From assembly GCA_003614735.1 (NCBI GenBank), contig KZ992474.1, positions 1-47,830 on the forward strand: 47,830 nt of DNA. Direction: 5' to 3'. This DNA comes from Thamnocephalis sphaerospora (lineage: Eukaryota > Zoopagomycota > Zoopagomycetes > Zoopagales > Sigmoideomycetaceae). This document shows positions 11,659 to 22,800 of this stretch, in pieces (the stretch's first letter is position 1; each line of letters opens with the position of its first letter). Both the position numbers and the translations under genes were made by a program. Below the pieces are notes generated by a model. The model was not told the origin of the DNA, made no database searches, and saw only the letters and a program-made list of their open reading frames with translations.

Positions 11659-12184
11659 CGAGCGGTGTGCAGGTCAAGGCTACGCGTAACCACTAGGCGC
11701 AGACGCGGATACCAGGGTGCGCACGCAAGTCAATAACACCCACGAGGTGGAGGGCAGGCGGTGGTGATATGGGAGGAGGAGGAGGAGAGGAGAGGGAGAG
11801 AGCACGACGACAACGACGTTGGATGTTTAAGCACGCACGCAGGTGGCAGCCTCGATAGCCACAGTGAAGGCAGTATACTGAATGGTATCAAACATAGTGC
11901 AGCAAGTGCATCAACAGGTAATTTAGCAATCCCAGAAGAAGCTCATACGAGCGGAAGAGGGTAGGCGGTGTGGTGGGGGCGGTCGGTAAGCTTAGAGACG
12001 CAGGAACCGCATGAGCTGATTGTTCATCGAGTACTTGGACGCAAGGCAGGCGCGCGGCGAGCAAGTAGCAGGCGTGTGAGCAAGTGTGAGCAAATGTGAG
12101 TGTGTGAGCAGAAGTGAGGGAGAGAAGTGGAAAAAGGAGGGCGGCTCAAGAGACAGGCTGTTTTTAATCAATCAGAAGGTGAGC

Positions 12185-12205
12185 CACACACACACACACA
12201 CACAC
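12185..12205. repeat. (CA)n microsatellite
   Basis: Ten and a half uninterrupted CA units, downstream of the SAAL1-like gene. Confidence 0.9.
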
Positions 12206-12498
12206 GCATTCACCCAACACAAAAGACCCTAGTAGCTCGATGGTCCCAATCGTATCGATTACGCTGCCGGGCTACCAGCCGTGCCATTGTCCTCCCGTGT
12301 ACGTGCGTGTGCGCATGGGTGTGTAGCCGCTTCTTTGGGGGCGATAAGCTACGTTGGGCAGCCTACGCACGTCGTTGTCTGGTCCGGCGGTTGTCTGATC
12401 AGGTGATATCAATGAGTCATCACTATTCATGCTGCAATGTGTGCGCCCGCCTCCGACTTGGTGCACCGGCGCATGCGAGTGACGCTGAATGCTGCCAG

Positions 12499-13448
12499 CT
12501 ATGCATCCAATGTGTTCGCTTCTAGCACCCGCGTACATCCACGCAGTGCGGCAAGTGCGGCCTGCTTCAGCGGCGCATGACATGTGCACCGGATCAACTC
12601 AGTTAGCCGCACGGGTGCGGACCAGCCCTCCAACGCGTAGCGGTAGGCAGCGTGTGGCGATGCATCCTCCGTCTGTTGCGGTTCGTCCATGGCTTCCAGG
12701 TGCACGAGTAGCCCGTCGAGTAGCCTGTGGGTACGCCACGTATCACGTCAGCGGCGTGGCCTCGCATTCACCGCCAACGCCAGACCCACCGACACACTTC
12801 GGTCAGCGCAAAGGCGTCCTGACAACGCGCCAGCATTGTCAGCGTACATTGACGCACATCTGCGTCCGTCAAGAGCGTACGCGCTGGCATACGCCAACTA
12901 GCTAGGTTGGCCAGCGCGCCAAAGGCAAGCTCCAGCGTGCGACCACGTCTTTCTGTCGCGTTCGTCATGCCAACGCAGCGATCGGCAGCGCCTTCGCTAC
13001 CGTCATTATCGCCGCTGCCGTTGCTGGAAGCGGTAGCATCACGGGGCACGACCGCCGTTGTCGGGCAGGCGGCCATTAGGATCACTTTGAGTAGCAGCCG
13101 ATGCGCGCCACACTTGACCAGTCGAGTGGCGTACGACGCCAAGCCCGCTGCGTCCCACACGGCCGCCAGGCTCGCATCTAGCGGCGTGTCGTCAAAGGCG
13201 TCTGCAGGCGCGGCCAATGGCGGCGACGTTGGTAGTGCGTCCAGCTCGCGAATGACCGCCAGCAGCAGCGATTCGGCCGTTACGGCGCCGGCATTCGGTG
13301 CCAACTCGTAGCCAGGCGGGGGCGACGGGTTTCGGGCACATTTGTGCGGCAGCTCGGCGTTTTGCAATATATCCGGCCGCTGGGCCGCTACACTGTGCTC
13401 ATGCCCGCACGCCGTTCCGTCCATAACAGGCGATATTCTGTCCGACAT
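12499..13448 (-). CDS. SAAL1-like armadillo-type protein
   Basis: Two exons, 13448-12772 and 12724-12499, joined by a 47-base intron, encode 300 aa. The start has G at -3. After a short low-complexity N-terminus, the protein shows the helix pattern of the SAAL1 family: [19 protein letters not shown], then [20 protein letters not shown], then [20 protein letters not shown]. In animal SAAL1 the same order reads as a 'LWD', a 'GxLGN' and an 'ETCR' element. An acidic Ser/Asn/Gly-rich insert (about residues 150-175) splits the repeats. Animal SAAL1 is linked to cell proliferation; the fungal role is unknown. The gene lies 233 bases downstream of CKS1 on the same strand. Family assignment is by pattern only and is moderately secure; the splice junction is well supported. 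Confidence 0.65.
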
Positions 13449-13681
13449 GGCTTTGCCAACAGGGCAACGGCGGCAGCGTGACCACTCTTGCCGACAACAC
13501 GCAATGGCAGCAAAAAGATAATTATTGCACCGCAGAGGAACAACAAGCCGAATGGAAAGGCGAAAGAGAAGGAGCGAGAGCCAATGGGTGGCACGACAGT
13601 GGAAGCGCAGTCGTACAGTCAGCACTCGTGGCCGGCGGTCTCGACAACGAGCAGACGTTCTGCATGTCGTTTTCGGCAGCT

Positions 13682-14332
13682 CTATGCCGGCTGGCCATTG
13701 GGATACTTGAGCTGAAAGTCCTTTTCGCGCTTGAACAGGAGAATATGCGGCTCCGGCGCTTTGGACAGTACAGCCGTGAGCCACCGTGCAGACATGTCGC
13801 GCAACCTCATGCCGCAACCTACCGTGCACCATGTAATGGTACCAGCCCGGGGATTGACGCACTCCAAGGCCGCGCCACTCGTCCTCGTCCAAAAGACGCA
13901 GCGGGTTCGGCAGATACTTGGCCAGCGCCTTGGGAAGTGTCACATGGCTGTACATGCGCGTTGCGGCGCGTTAGTGTCGCGCTCGATCGAGAACGCGTAC
14001 GCATGTTTGGCGCAAGCCCTCACCGATACTCGTGATGATCGTCTGGCGCGCGCGCGCATGCGCATACAGAACCGTTGCATCGCCTTGTCAGCCGTGTGTC
14101 TGAACGCAGGCCACGCGCCCTTCTCACCGTAGTAACGCGGCGAATAGTAGATGCTGTCCTGATGTTTCTCAATGTCCAGCTCCTTCTGCTGCTGGAACGT
14201 GGGCTTGCGACCACCAAGCGGGTGGCCAACGTGTGCGTGCGCACCGTTCATGTTTGTCTTGGATTCGCTGCGTAGTTCTTCTTCGTCGTCGTCGTAGTAT
14301 CCCAGTTGCTGGTTTTCGTCGTAGATCGTCAT
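13682..14332 (-). CDS. CKS1: Cyclin-dependent kinase regulatory subunit CKS1/Suc1
   Basis: Four exons (14332-14128, 14042-14024, 13947-13823, 13758-13682) give 141 aa. The joined protein carries the full CKS fold: [40 protein letters not shown] and [13 protein letters not shown], including the phosphate-binding and CDK-binding stretches and the HxPEPH hinge. CKS proteins bind the main cell-cycle CDK and dock phosphorylated substrates. Exon 2 is a 19-base microexon that supplies the DDHHEY residues; without it the frame breaks. An N-terminal extension of about 60 residues, rich in Asp, Glu and Gln, precedes the core. The neighbours MZT1 and DML1 also act in division. Confidence 0.95.
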
Positions 14333-14684
14333 CGACCGCGGGGAAAGAGCGCGCGTCCGACAAGCGGTCTGAATGCAAACACACACCCACTAGAACGCGT
14401 AGCACAGACGCTTGGACCAGTTTTGCACCGCCACCAGCACCAATACGTTGCGACGAGAAGCGTAAGTGCCGTCGGCCTGAACGAGACAAGACAATAGAAG
14501 CGGAATAGAGAGCGCGTAGAAGAGAGAGAGAAAGCGGCACTTTTCTTTGTTTACACTTTCAATGTGTTGCTGTCACACGGCTCGAATTTAATAGAGCACC
14601 AGCCCATAGTGTACATGACGCGCAGACGCAACAGACTAGGCAGGCTGCGCTGCTGTGCATTCCCTCGGCGAGCATCTGTGCTGC

Positions 14685-15058
14685 TCAGCGCGCTTCCGCC
14701 TCAGGGTCATCGGGCGCAGTCCCCTACGTGCAACGTGGCATGCTCAGCGACGCCAGCGACAGAGCAGACGACACACCGGCTTACCTTGATGGCGGCCGCT
14801 TCGCGCCGGAGTTCCTTGACGACCGCGGCCAGTGCTTCCGGGTTGACGCCGCGCTCGCACATCTTGACGCACAGGCTGAGCTGCTCACGGTCCAGACCAG
14901 TGTTGAGCAGGCTGGAGATCTCATAGAGAACTGGTCGGCCCAGGCCACATGCAGGCTCGTTAGTGAGCGTGTGAGCTTGCGACGCCGAGTAGGTCCACGC
15001 ACTACCTACTGCGCAGCGTTTCGCGTGCTTCTTCGGCTTTGGTCTCGCGCGATGTCAT
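14685..15058 (-). CDS. MZT1: Mitotic-spindle organizing protein 1 (MOZART1)
   Basis: Three exons (15058-15010, 14930-14785, 14723-14685) encode 77 aa, the usual size for the family. The core reads [20 protein letters not shown], then [20 protein letters not shown], which is the MZT1 signature. MZT1 binds the N-termini of gamma-tubulin complex proteins and helps recruit or activate the complex at spindle pole bodies. The first intron (15009-14931) has a CACTAAC branch; the second ends in a TAG acceptor and leads to a 12-residue acidic tail. The gene diverges from DML1, whose start is only 93 bases away. Confidence 0.95.
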
Positions 15059-15151
15059 GGTGCGTAGACAAGGAGCAGGGGGAGCAATGCGGTTGAAAAG
15101 TGCCATCGGCCAGGTGCAGCACTCATTGCTCTTCTCTCCTCACAGCGCTCG
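15059..15151. promoter_or_regulatory. Shared divergent promoter of MZT1 and DML1
   Basis: Only 93 bases separate the two start codons, so both genes must be driven from this segment or from inside each other's 5' ends. A pyrimidine stretch ending in CAG at about 15129-15145 looks like a 3' splice site just before the DML1 start. It may mark a 5' UTR intron whose donor would lie in the MZT1 first exon on the other strand. No clear TATA box is seen. Confidence 0.6.
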
Positions 15152-17563
15152 ATGGTCACTATGAATCAGGGCACGCGCGAATTGCTTACGCTACAGATTG
15201 GCCCATATGCCAACTATGTCGGCACGCACTTTTGGAATGCGCAGGACATTGACGCGCCAGACGGCACGACTGGCATTCTCAACCACAACGTGCTTTTCCA
15301 GGCTGGCGAAACGCAAAAGGTGCTTGCGCCAGACCGCTGCACTGCCAACAGACGCTAACCGCTCCATTGACGGGGGTAAGGGAGAGGGCACGCTGACGCC
15401 ACGACTCATTGTTGTCGACGCCAAAGGTGAGCATCTTGGCGACTGTGCACGTCGGCAGTGGTTGGACAGGCGGCTCTATGAGTCTGGAGAATCGCGCTCA
15501 GCTACTGACGTCGGCGCTTGTATATGCTATTCTAGAAAATCTGGGCTATCTGTCCTCAGCAGCCACACTCTACCATGACCAGGAACAAGACGAGATAACG
15601 CCGGCATGGTGGGTAGCGTGTATGCGTGGCAATAGGTAGGCAGCAGCCATCGTTCACCAGTGCTGTCACGCTCAGGTCGGGCAACGTAAATGCGATCCGA
15701 CAGCCGCGCGCACCCAAGCACGCTTACATCCATGACCTGGACGTAGATGAGCAGCAGGATACGTTGGTGCGCAGTCGGCCAATGTTTGGTCACATGCATC
15801 CACCGTCCTAACGCACGCAGAATAGCCGACGGTAGCGCAGCAGACTGCGGTGTACAATTTTGAGCAGACCGTACATGCTTGGCCCGACTATCTTCGGCTT
15901 TATCTGCATCCAAAGTCGCTTGGCGGTGGTGTTCTTCCGCGCAACACTCGGCTTGATTGGTTCCACCAGGCTAGCGATGTGTGGCAGCAAACAGACGCTC
16001 TGGACACGCTGCTGGACGATGAGCTGCGCTGGTTTGCCGAGGGATGTGATCATTTACAGGTAAGGATTATGGCACACAGGTGCGACGTTTCGTCAGTGTC
16101 AGTCGGCTGATGCACGATCGACGTAGGGCTTTCAGGTGATGACCGATGTGCTCAACGGCTATGGAGGCTATGCGTCCAAGCTGCTTTCAGAGCTGCGTGA
16201 CGAGTACGGCAAGACACCTATGCTGGTGTTTGGCGTGTCTTCTCCCAAGGAGGCGGAGCAGACTGATATGGTGTGTACCTTTGGCGGCAGCTGACTCGGC
16301 ATACAAGATCCACTAACTACTAGATGCTGCCCAACGCAGGCCAGACACCGTCGTGCTGTCAATGCCGGCTCCTCGGTAGCAGCTCTCAGCTCGCTGGCCA
16401 CCACCTATGTGCCTCTATGCATTCCGACCGACAGTCGCCGTCCAAGCTATATGCTACCACCGGTACGATTATCGTGACTAGTTGCAACAGCTTCATTGGC
16501 GGCAGCTCATGTGCATTCATCCACGATAGCATCCGTCGCACTATGCTACCTCGGCACTTCTTGCCATGGGCATTGATGCGGTCACGATGAACCTTCGGTA
16601 AGAGTGCTGTGCACTTGTGGGCAGATACCTGCAGCGATTGACGCTTCAGTGTTAGCCTGCATTCTAGTACGACAAATCTGTCGGATATTGCAGCGCTAAT
16701 CAACCAGCGAGAGATCAACAATATTGCTTCGCTTGATATTGCGTTGCCTTTCCTTGCTAGTGGCCAGCATCAAAGCTGGGAAGCTGTGGCCGAAACACTT
16801 GCACGTCCAGGCACCTTTACGCCTCTACTGCCCAAGTATGTGCCGGTATGTATGCAGATGCAGCGTACACTGGCGTGATATGGCAGCTTACGGCGTTGTA
16901 TGTTAGAGCGTACGCTCAGTTTCGTATGCGCATGCAAGCGTGTTCTGCAGCGGACAGCCATCAGTGCTGCCCATGTCAACAAGTGCGCGGTAGGGCGTTG
17001 AATGCTTGCGATGACCAGCCCCACCTACGGTGTATGCTCACACTATTCGCATAGTGGTGACGTTTCTGGCAACATTGACGCCCTGAATGGGCTTATTCGG
17101 CATAGTCTGGTACGCGCGTCCCAGTGCTTGGACGTGAACGTAGCCTGCTTGCCAGAACTGTATCGCTTCCCGGTCACATTTCCAAATCTACTGGCTCGCC
17201 ACCAAACGTAAGTGCAAGCGCCTACATGTATGCTTATTTGCCACAATCATCTCCTAACATTTCTTGCCTCTTCCAGACTGTGTAAGTCTCTAAAAAATGC
17301 AGATCGTGTGCAATCTCGGCTCACCCATGTGTGTGTTCAAAGCGCCGGATGCTCGTCAGGACGCGCTGGTCGCTCGACTTCACGCAAGCACCGAGGTGGC
17401 CGACACGCTGGAGGACCTCTGTGCACGTCTGCGCAGCACGGCGTCACGATCGACAGCCGCTGCATTTGGCGTGGATCGTGACGACTATGACGAGACGCTG
17501 CAGGCAGTGGTGGGCGCCTGGGAAGCGTACCGTTCTGACACGGCGGATGGCATGGAGGCATGA
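15152..17563 (+). CDS. DML1: DML1/Misato-family tubulin-like protein
   Basis: Thirteen exons encode about 529 aa: 15152-15319, 15381-15426, 15536-15608, 15676-15766, 15844-16059, 16127-16270, 16340-16462, 16530-16597, 16656-16845, 16907-16989, 17055-17207, 17277-17307, 17360-17563. The N-terminus RELLTLQIGPYANYVGTHFW is the Misato segment related to tubulin and FtsZ. WPDYLRLYLHPKSL, then CDHLQGFQVMTDVLNGYGGY and a C-terminal SRSTAAAFGVDRDDYDETLQ match later family blocks. DML1 is needed for mitochondrial inheritance in yeast; Misato supports tubulin folding through CCT. All junctions except the last intron (17308-17359) are well constrained; there a shorter 37-base intron is also possible. 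A second in-frame ATG at 15161 could be the start. Confidence 0.92.
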
Positions 17564-17736
17564 TGCTCTGGCGGCCCATGGGTTCGGATGGACTGGCCCA
17601 TTCTGCCAATCAACACAAGTGGCGCGTATACGTATGCGTGTGGATTCCACCGTCAGCCACGTACGCGCAGTTTCTTCTCTTTTCTCCTGCGCATCAGTAA
17701 ATTCACTACGCTTGTGCGCTCCTGATCGTTGGCAGC

Positions 17737-19698
17737 ATGAACGGCCATCATACGACTGTGGCAGACGGCGGGCACGAGCGTGCTGAACCCCGCTCCTTTG
17801 GCGGCCTCAAGTCTGCGCTGGAATTCATTGGCAAAAAAAAGTCGACCCCCGCACCGGCTGCGCCAGCCAATCCCGAGACGCCTGTCGTGGCTGAGACGCT
17901 AGTCAAGGAACGCGCGACGAGCCCATTCGTCGATGTGATTTACAAGCGACTGCGCACGCTGAGGAGACGGCTGGTATGCGGAAGCGTGATTTCGTGCACG
18001 ACTATCACCAGGGCACTCACACCGCAAACCCGTAGGAGCGCGTGCAAAAGTACGAGGCACTTTTGATGTCGTGCAGTCCGGAAGAGCTGGAGCAGCAGCT
18101 GAACGAAGACCAGCGAAAGTCCCTTGCGGAAAAGGCGGGCATTGAGGCGGCCATTCGTGAGCTGGAGGAGGTGCAGAAGCAGCTGCTGGTGGTCGATGCC
18201 GAGGTGAGCGGGAATGCGCCGCATACAGTCTGGTTGACGGCGGCTAAGTGCTACGGGCGCCAAATAGGACGCACGGCAAAAGAAAAAGAAGCAGCATGAG
18301 CATGAGCGAGAGGTGCAAAAGGCGGCACGCCGGGCCACCGCTGAGGCAGCGGTATGCTCCTGCCACTGCATAGAGTGCTATGACGGGAACTAATGGCTGC
18401 GGTGTATGCGGTCTCGTTAGGCAACTGGCAACGAAGCGATCAGCGCCATTGCTCGGTACTTTTACGCTGTCACCCAGCTTCCGCACTTGCTTCAAAGCAA
18501 CCACGTAACACTGGGAGGGAGTGAACTGGCAGCACTGGAGACACTCCAGTTCCTGATTTTCTCTGCCATTGCCGATGGAGCAGAGAGTGCACAGCAGTCG
18601 GAGTCGGAACGGAAGCCGAGTCTTGTGGTGCAGCACGCAAGATTGCTGGCTAGCGGCGCAGAAGAAGAGTTTGTTGACGGCATGACCTGTACGTACAGCA
18701 AACGAATACGGAATCGACTATGACCAGTCTATTGGTGGCTTACCATTGTACATACATGCTGACAGACGCGTCTGTGAAGACACTGGTGGCGCAGCTGTGT
18801 GCCCCGCCCCCGCCACCTGCGGCAGAAACCGAAGAGGAAGCTACGGAAGAACTGGAGGTGGCTGGGCTGGCCGGTGTTGACGCTGAGCAGGTCTCAAGCG
18901 GACTCTCTGATGCAGCGGCTGTGGAAGAGGAGTCTGATGACGAAAGTAGGCATAGATTGCCTGGTGGAACGGCGGTCACGCATTCTAACGCGGATTGGTA
19001 TGCTAGTGGTTCCACAGCAAAAGGTGGTGCCGCCAGGTGGCTTCCAGTTCGTACACACCTCGGAGATATTTGGTAAGGGCGCGTCTTCTGCTTACGGCGC
19101 AAACAGATGACATGGAGATGGCACTGACCGTTGATTTGCGCAACTCTCAAAAGATCTGCCAGAGGCGGAGGAAGTGATCGTGGAGGAAAGTATCGTTGTC
19201 GTTGACGACGACGCAGTTACGACAAAAGTGCTAGTCAACGCGACAGTGGTTGCGGTTGACGAAGAACCGGCGACACCCAAGGCGGTGACTACGCCAGCCT
19301 CTTCTTCCGGTGCCCCGACGCAGGACTCAAAGAATGTGGGCGGTGCGCTGCCTGGCGGCAACCAAACACCAACGCGCCGCCGCGGCGGTCGTGGTGGCTT
19401 CGTAGCCAACGGTGGTGCACCGCGCGGTCGTGGACGCGGCGGCCGTGATCGCGGCAACCGCGGTGTGCCTCGTCCTTATCCGCAAAGCAACCGTCCTGCT
19501 CAGCCACAATCGCAGCCACAATCGCAGCCACAGCCACCGTCGCGCCCACCCTATGTACCTGACGGCGCATACCGTGGTCGAGCTCGTGGTCGAGGCCGTG
19601 GCTTCAACCGTGGCCGCGGTCGCGGTCGTGGCGCGTTCCGTGGTAGCATGCGAGGTGTCGGTCCGCGACAGACGCAGTCGCCGCAGACGCAGAAGTAA
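17737..19698 (+). CDS. Caprin-like RNA-binding protein with RGG tail
   Basis: Seven exons (17737-17973, 18036-18203, 18268-18351, 18421-18688, 18766-18945, 19007-19072, 19154-19698) encode 515 aa. A helical region reads VIYKRLRTLRRRLERVQKYE, then LNEDQRKSLAEKAGIEAAIR and a KKKK stretch, like the caprin HR1 domain (coiled-coil, 'LNxDQ' motif). A second helical domain follows, then VVPPGGFQFVHTSEIF, an acidic/Val-rich linker and an RG/RGG-rich C-terminus of about 110 residues with a Gln/Pro spacer (PQSQPQSQPQ). Caprins bind RNA and G3BP-type partners in stress granules and translation control; S. pombe has a caprin homologue. It converges on GDB1 with 153 bases between the stops. Confidence 0.75.
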
Positions 19699-19851
19699 AA
19701 GCATTAAAAGCGCGGGCAGTGCGCCAGATACCGGCCTGTGTATACATTCTATGGCTACTGCTCATGTCTACTTTTTCATTGTGTATGTACGGCATGAAAT
19801 GCACCGACAAACTACGTATATTGTCAAGCCTCGCTATGCAAAGTTGCGTGC

Positions 19852-22800
19852 TCACGTGTGCTTGTTTAGCTGATCGAGTAGCTCAAGCACCGTGCCTGCC
19901 GACCAGGCCTGCGTCTCGCACGAGCCGTCGCACCGCTTGCCATTGGAATTGGTCAGCTCCGGAAGGCCGGTGTATGGATTGGCGCGCAGCGCAGCAACCA
20001 TATTACGCAACGTGGTATCGATGGCGGCACGTGCGCAGGACGACTGGTGTAGCGCAGAGTTAGCACAAAATTGACACAGACGCTAGCTGCACAGACTTAC
20101 CAGCTGGCCATTATGTACTTTACGATCGAACATATCGTAGGCGCGCAGGAAGAAGCCAGTACACCATAGCCACTCCTAAAGATCAGCAGCACAGGATGCG
20201 TTAGCCATTGCAACCCATCGCAACGGCAAACGGTATACTAACCGGTCCCTGGTGGTAGTTGGCGCCATGAGCAATCGTTCGATCGTCCGAGTCATCCGAG
20301 TTGTTGTAATCGCCACGGTATGCCCAGTCTGCTGGGTCCAGCGTGCGCATGCCCAGCGGTCCAAGTAGATGATCCCTGGCGCGCTGAAGCGCTGTCAGAG
20401 CATGCTCAGGCTTGAATAGCTCCGGTGCCTGGCAGCGTGTATGAAGATCCAATCAGCAACCATGTAGACAACGCAATCGTACGTATACACGCTACAAAGA
20501 CTTACCACCATCATGGCAACAGGGAAGTTGGGTCGGAACTGATAGTCTGCAAACGGCGTGGAAGAGCCAAACGTATCCTTGTAGATACCGCGACGGTTCG
20601 CCAAAGCGCTATCAATTTTGTAGTCAACGTCGTTCTTCGGATCTGCATTGCTGGCGGTTAGTGCACGTGAATTGCAGCCATGTGCTGGTAGACACTTACT
20701 ATCCGGCACGTAAAAGTGATGCTCAAAGGACGCCCTGAGTGCTGCGCTCCATTCGTTGTACGTGTACAGACGCGTGCGCTCTTGATCTAGAGGTGATAGA
20801 AACGGCGTTAGTACCAAGTGATGTACAGATGAGCAAGCAGCAAAGGTACTTGCCCTCCTCAATTTGAACACCCGCATGAGCGAATTTGCCACGAGCATGC
20901 AGCTTTCCAAGCCAGGTAACGGCAGACTTGACCAGACCTACAATCTCCACTGGAGCTCCGTCACGCGGTGTGGTAGGCTTGCCGTAGTTGCCAGCTTTCT
21001 TGGAGTCCCCCATCTTGTCCATCCAGGTACCGCAGTTCCACTCGTTGCCGCCGCTGACGAAGCCGGTCACCGGATTCAACTGCACGTCGATTTGGAAGCC
21101 AGCATCCTGCATCGCATGGTCCAGGTTCGGGCCGGCGTTCCATTCGCGGAAGTGGATGCCGGTGGCATGGCGCTGACAAATTTCCTGTAGAATCTCTCCG
21201 AGAGTCGAGCTTGTTGCGTACGCCTCATCATCAGTCTCATCAACATATCGGTCGTCCTTGGGGAAGCGGCGGCAAACCTCGGTATCCAGAAAAGCCGCTC
21301 CTTCCGGCGCAATGCTGCAGTAGTCCTGTACACCCTGCATAAACCACCAGGACGCATCGCGTGCATTGTACCGCGGCTTGCGCAGGCTGTCCAGCAGATT
21401 GGGGATGAGGCCGTGGCGAATGCTGCTGGCAAATGCAAGGATATGCTCACGCGCCGCGTTCAGATTGCCGGTTATCAAAAGCAGGCCACGCATTGCGATA
21501 AAGGTGTCGCGTCCCCAGCAGCGCATGTGCCGGAATGTAAAGTGCGGCAAGCCGGCCGAGAGACAGGCCGTCGGCTTGGTTGGATGCAGTCCTGTGGATG
21601 GCACATGGCCGTACATCTGCACCGCACAAAGCGAAAGCAAGCGCGAAAGGTGGCTACCGTACTGGTGCAGCAGAGGAACGCGCAACAGCGCACGGGATAT
21701 CGCGGCCCTAAATACCGCCTTCACAAGCAGTGCGAATAGCTTGGGCGCCAAAAAGTTTGGCACACGCTCAATTCGCAGGATCCGCTCGGCATACCAATCA
21801 CGCAGCGGTTCCAGCGCCGGATATGCCGTAAGATGCCTATCAAACGGTGTGCATGAGCGCCGGTAGCGCATGTACTGCAGCGCCATTCGCTGGCTTACCG
21901 GTCAATGCGATCGCGCAAGTATCCCAGAGCCCAGCCTCCCTCGCGCAGATGGTTGCAAAGCGGATGGGCCAGATCGTTGTTGGCAATGATGGTTTCCAGA
22001 GGCCACATGAATCCTTGGACACCAGCATACGCAAGATTGCCATAGTTTGGAACGGAATAGACGCCGTTGCCAGCTATAGTGGTGCAGTGCACGGGCAAAG
22101 CGCAGGCCATTAGTAACGCGCCGTATCGCGCACCAGCTTTCTCTCTTCAAATATACGCACGTGTCGTGTCGTTCTCCTCCTCGTTACACCGATAGAGCAC
22201 AATGTTGAGCTCTAGCGGAGTGAGATTGGCAATCGCCTCGTTGGCACCGCTGGTGACAAACTCCTCTAGACCGTCGTCCACGCCATGCACATGCGTTTCA
22301 AACATGAGAATACTACCCGGCGGAAATTGCTCTGGAACGCAAATCGTGCTGTGCCCCGTCCGCTCCTTGGTGTATGTCACCTCCACCGTGGGTGCCTCGA
22401 TTGGTAGCAGCTTTCCTTCCAGACCAAAGATTTCGGTGTCGCTCTGCGGCGCCTCACGACTGGTCACGCTCAGGGTACCACCAAAGAGGTACTTGGCATG
22501 AGTGCCTTGCAGCACCGTTGGCGCCACTGGTAGTAGAAATGGGCAGACATTACCGTTAGCAACACATCGTTTGCATCTCACACCTTCCGCCACGTACTGG
22601 TGCAGTGCTGGCTGGCGCCCTTAAAGCAAGAGTGCGCAATCAGCAGATAGCCTCGACGCGTGTCCGGGTTTTGGCGATGAATGAGAATGTACTGCACGCT
22701 CTCTCGGTTAGTCGTCGCGGCGGATAGCAGGTAAGCGTATTGCTACTCTTTACCTGGCTTTCCTGGTGCACAAAGATCTCATTGCATCCGGTACGCGCCA

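Larger units (their letters stand above)
8892..12498. other. Long purine-rich spacer upstream of the cyclin gene
   Basis: This 3.6 kb stretch separates the cyclin start from the 3' end of the SAAL1-like gene. Read on the minus (cyclin) strand, 8.9-9.5 kb and 11.2-12.2 kb are strongly pyrimidine-rich, like the leader of the homeodomain gene. The plus strand has GA, GGA and CA microsatellites. The middle (about 9.98-11.17 kb) has gene-like minus-strand segments and is listed separately. No plus-strand reading frame here looked real. Confidence 0.5.

Noticed and set aside
12768-13955. One continuous 395-codon minus-strand frame
   Set aside because: It is a chance join of CKS1 exon 3, the CKS1-SAAL1 spacer and SAAL1-like exon 1. 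The middle part has no protein character, and the CKS1 end requires a frame change by splicing.
15320-15351. Alternative 32-base first intron of DML1
   Set aside because: Too short and leads out of frame; the 61-base intron 15320-15380 has a GCTAAC branch and restores the family motif.
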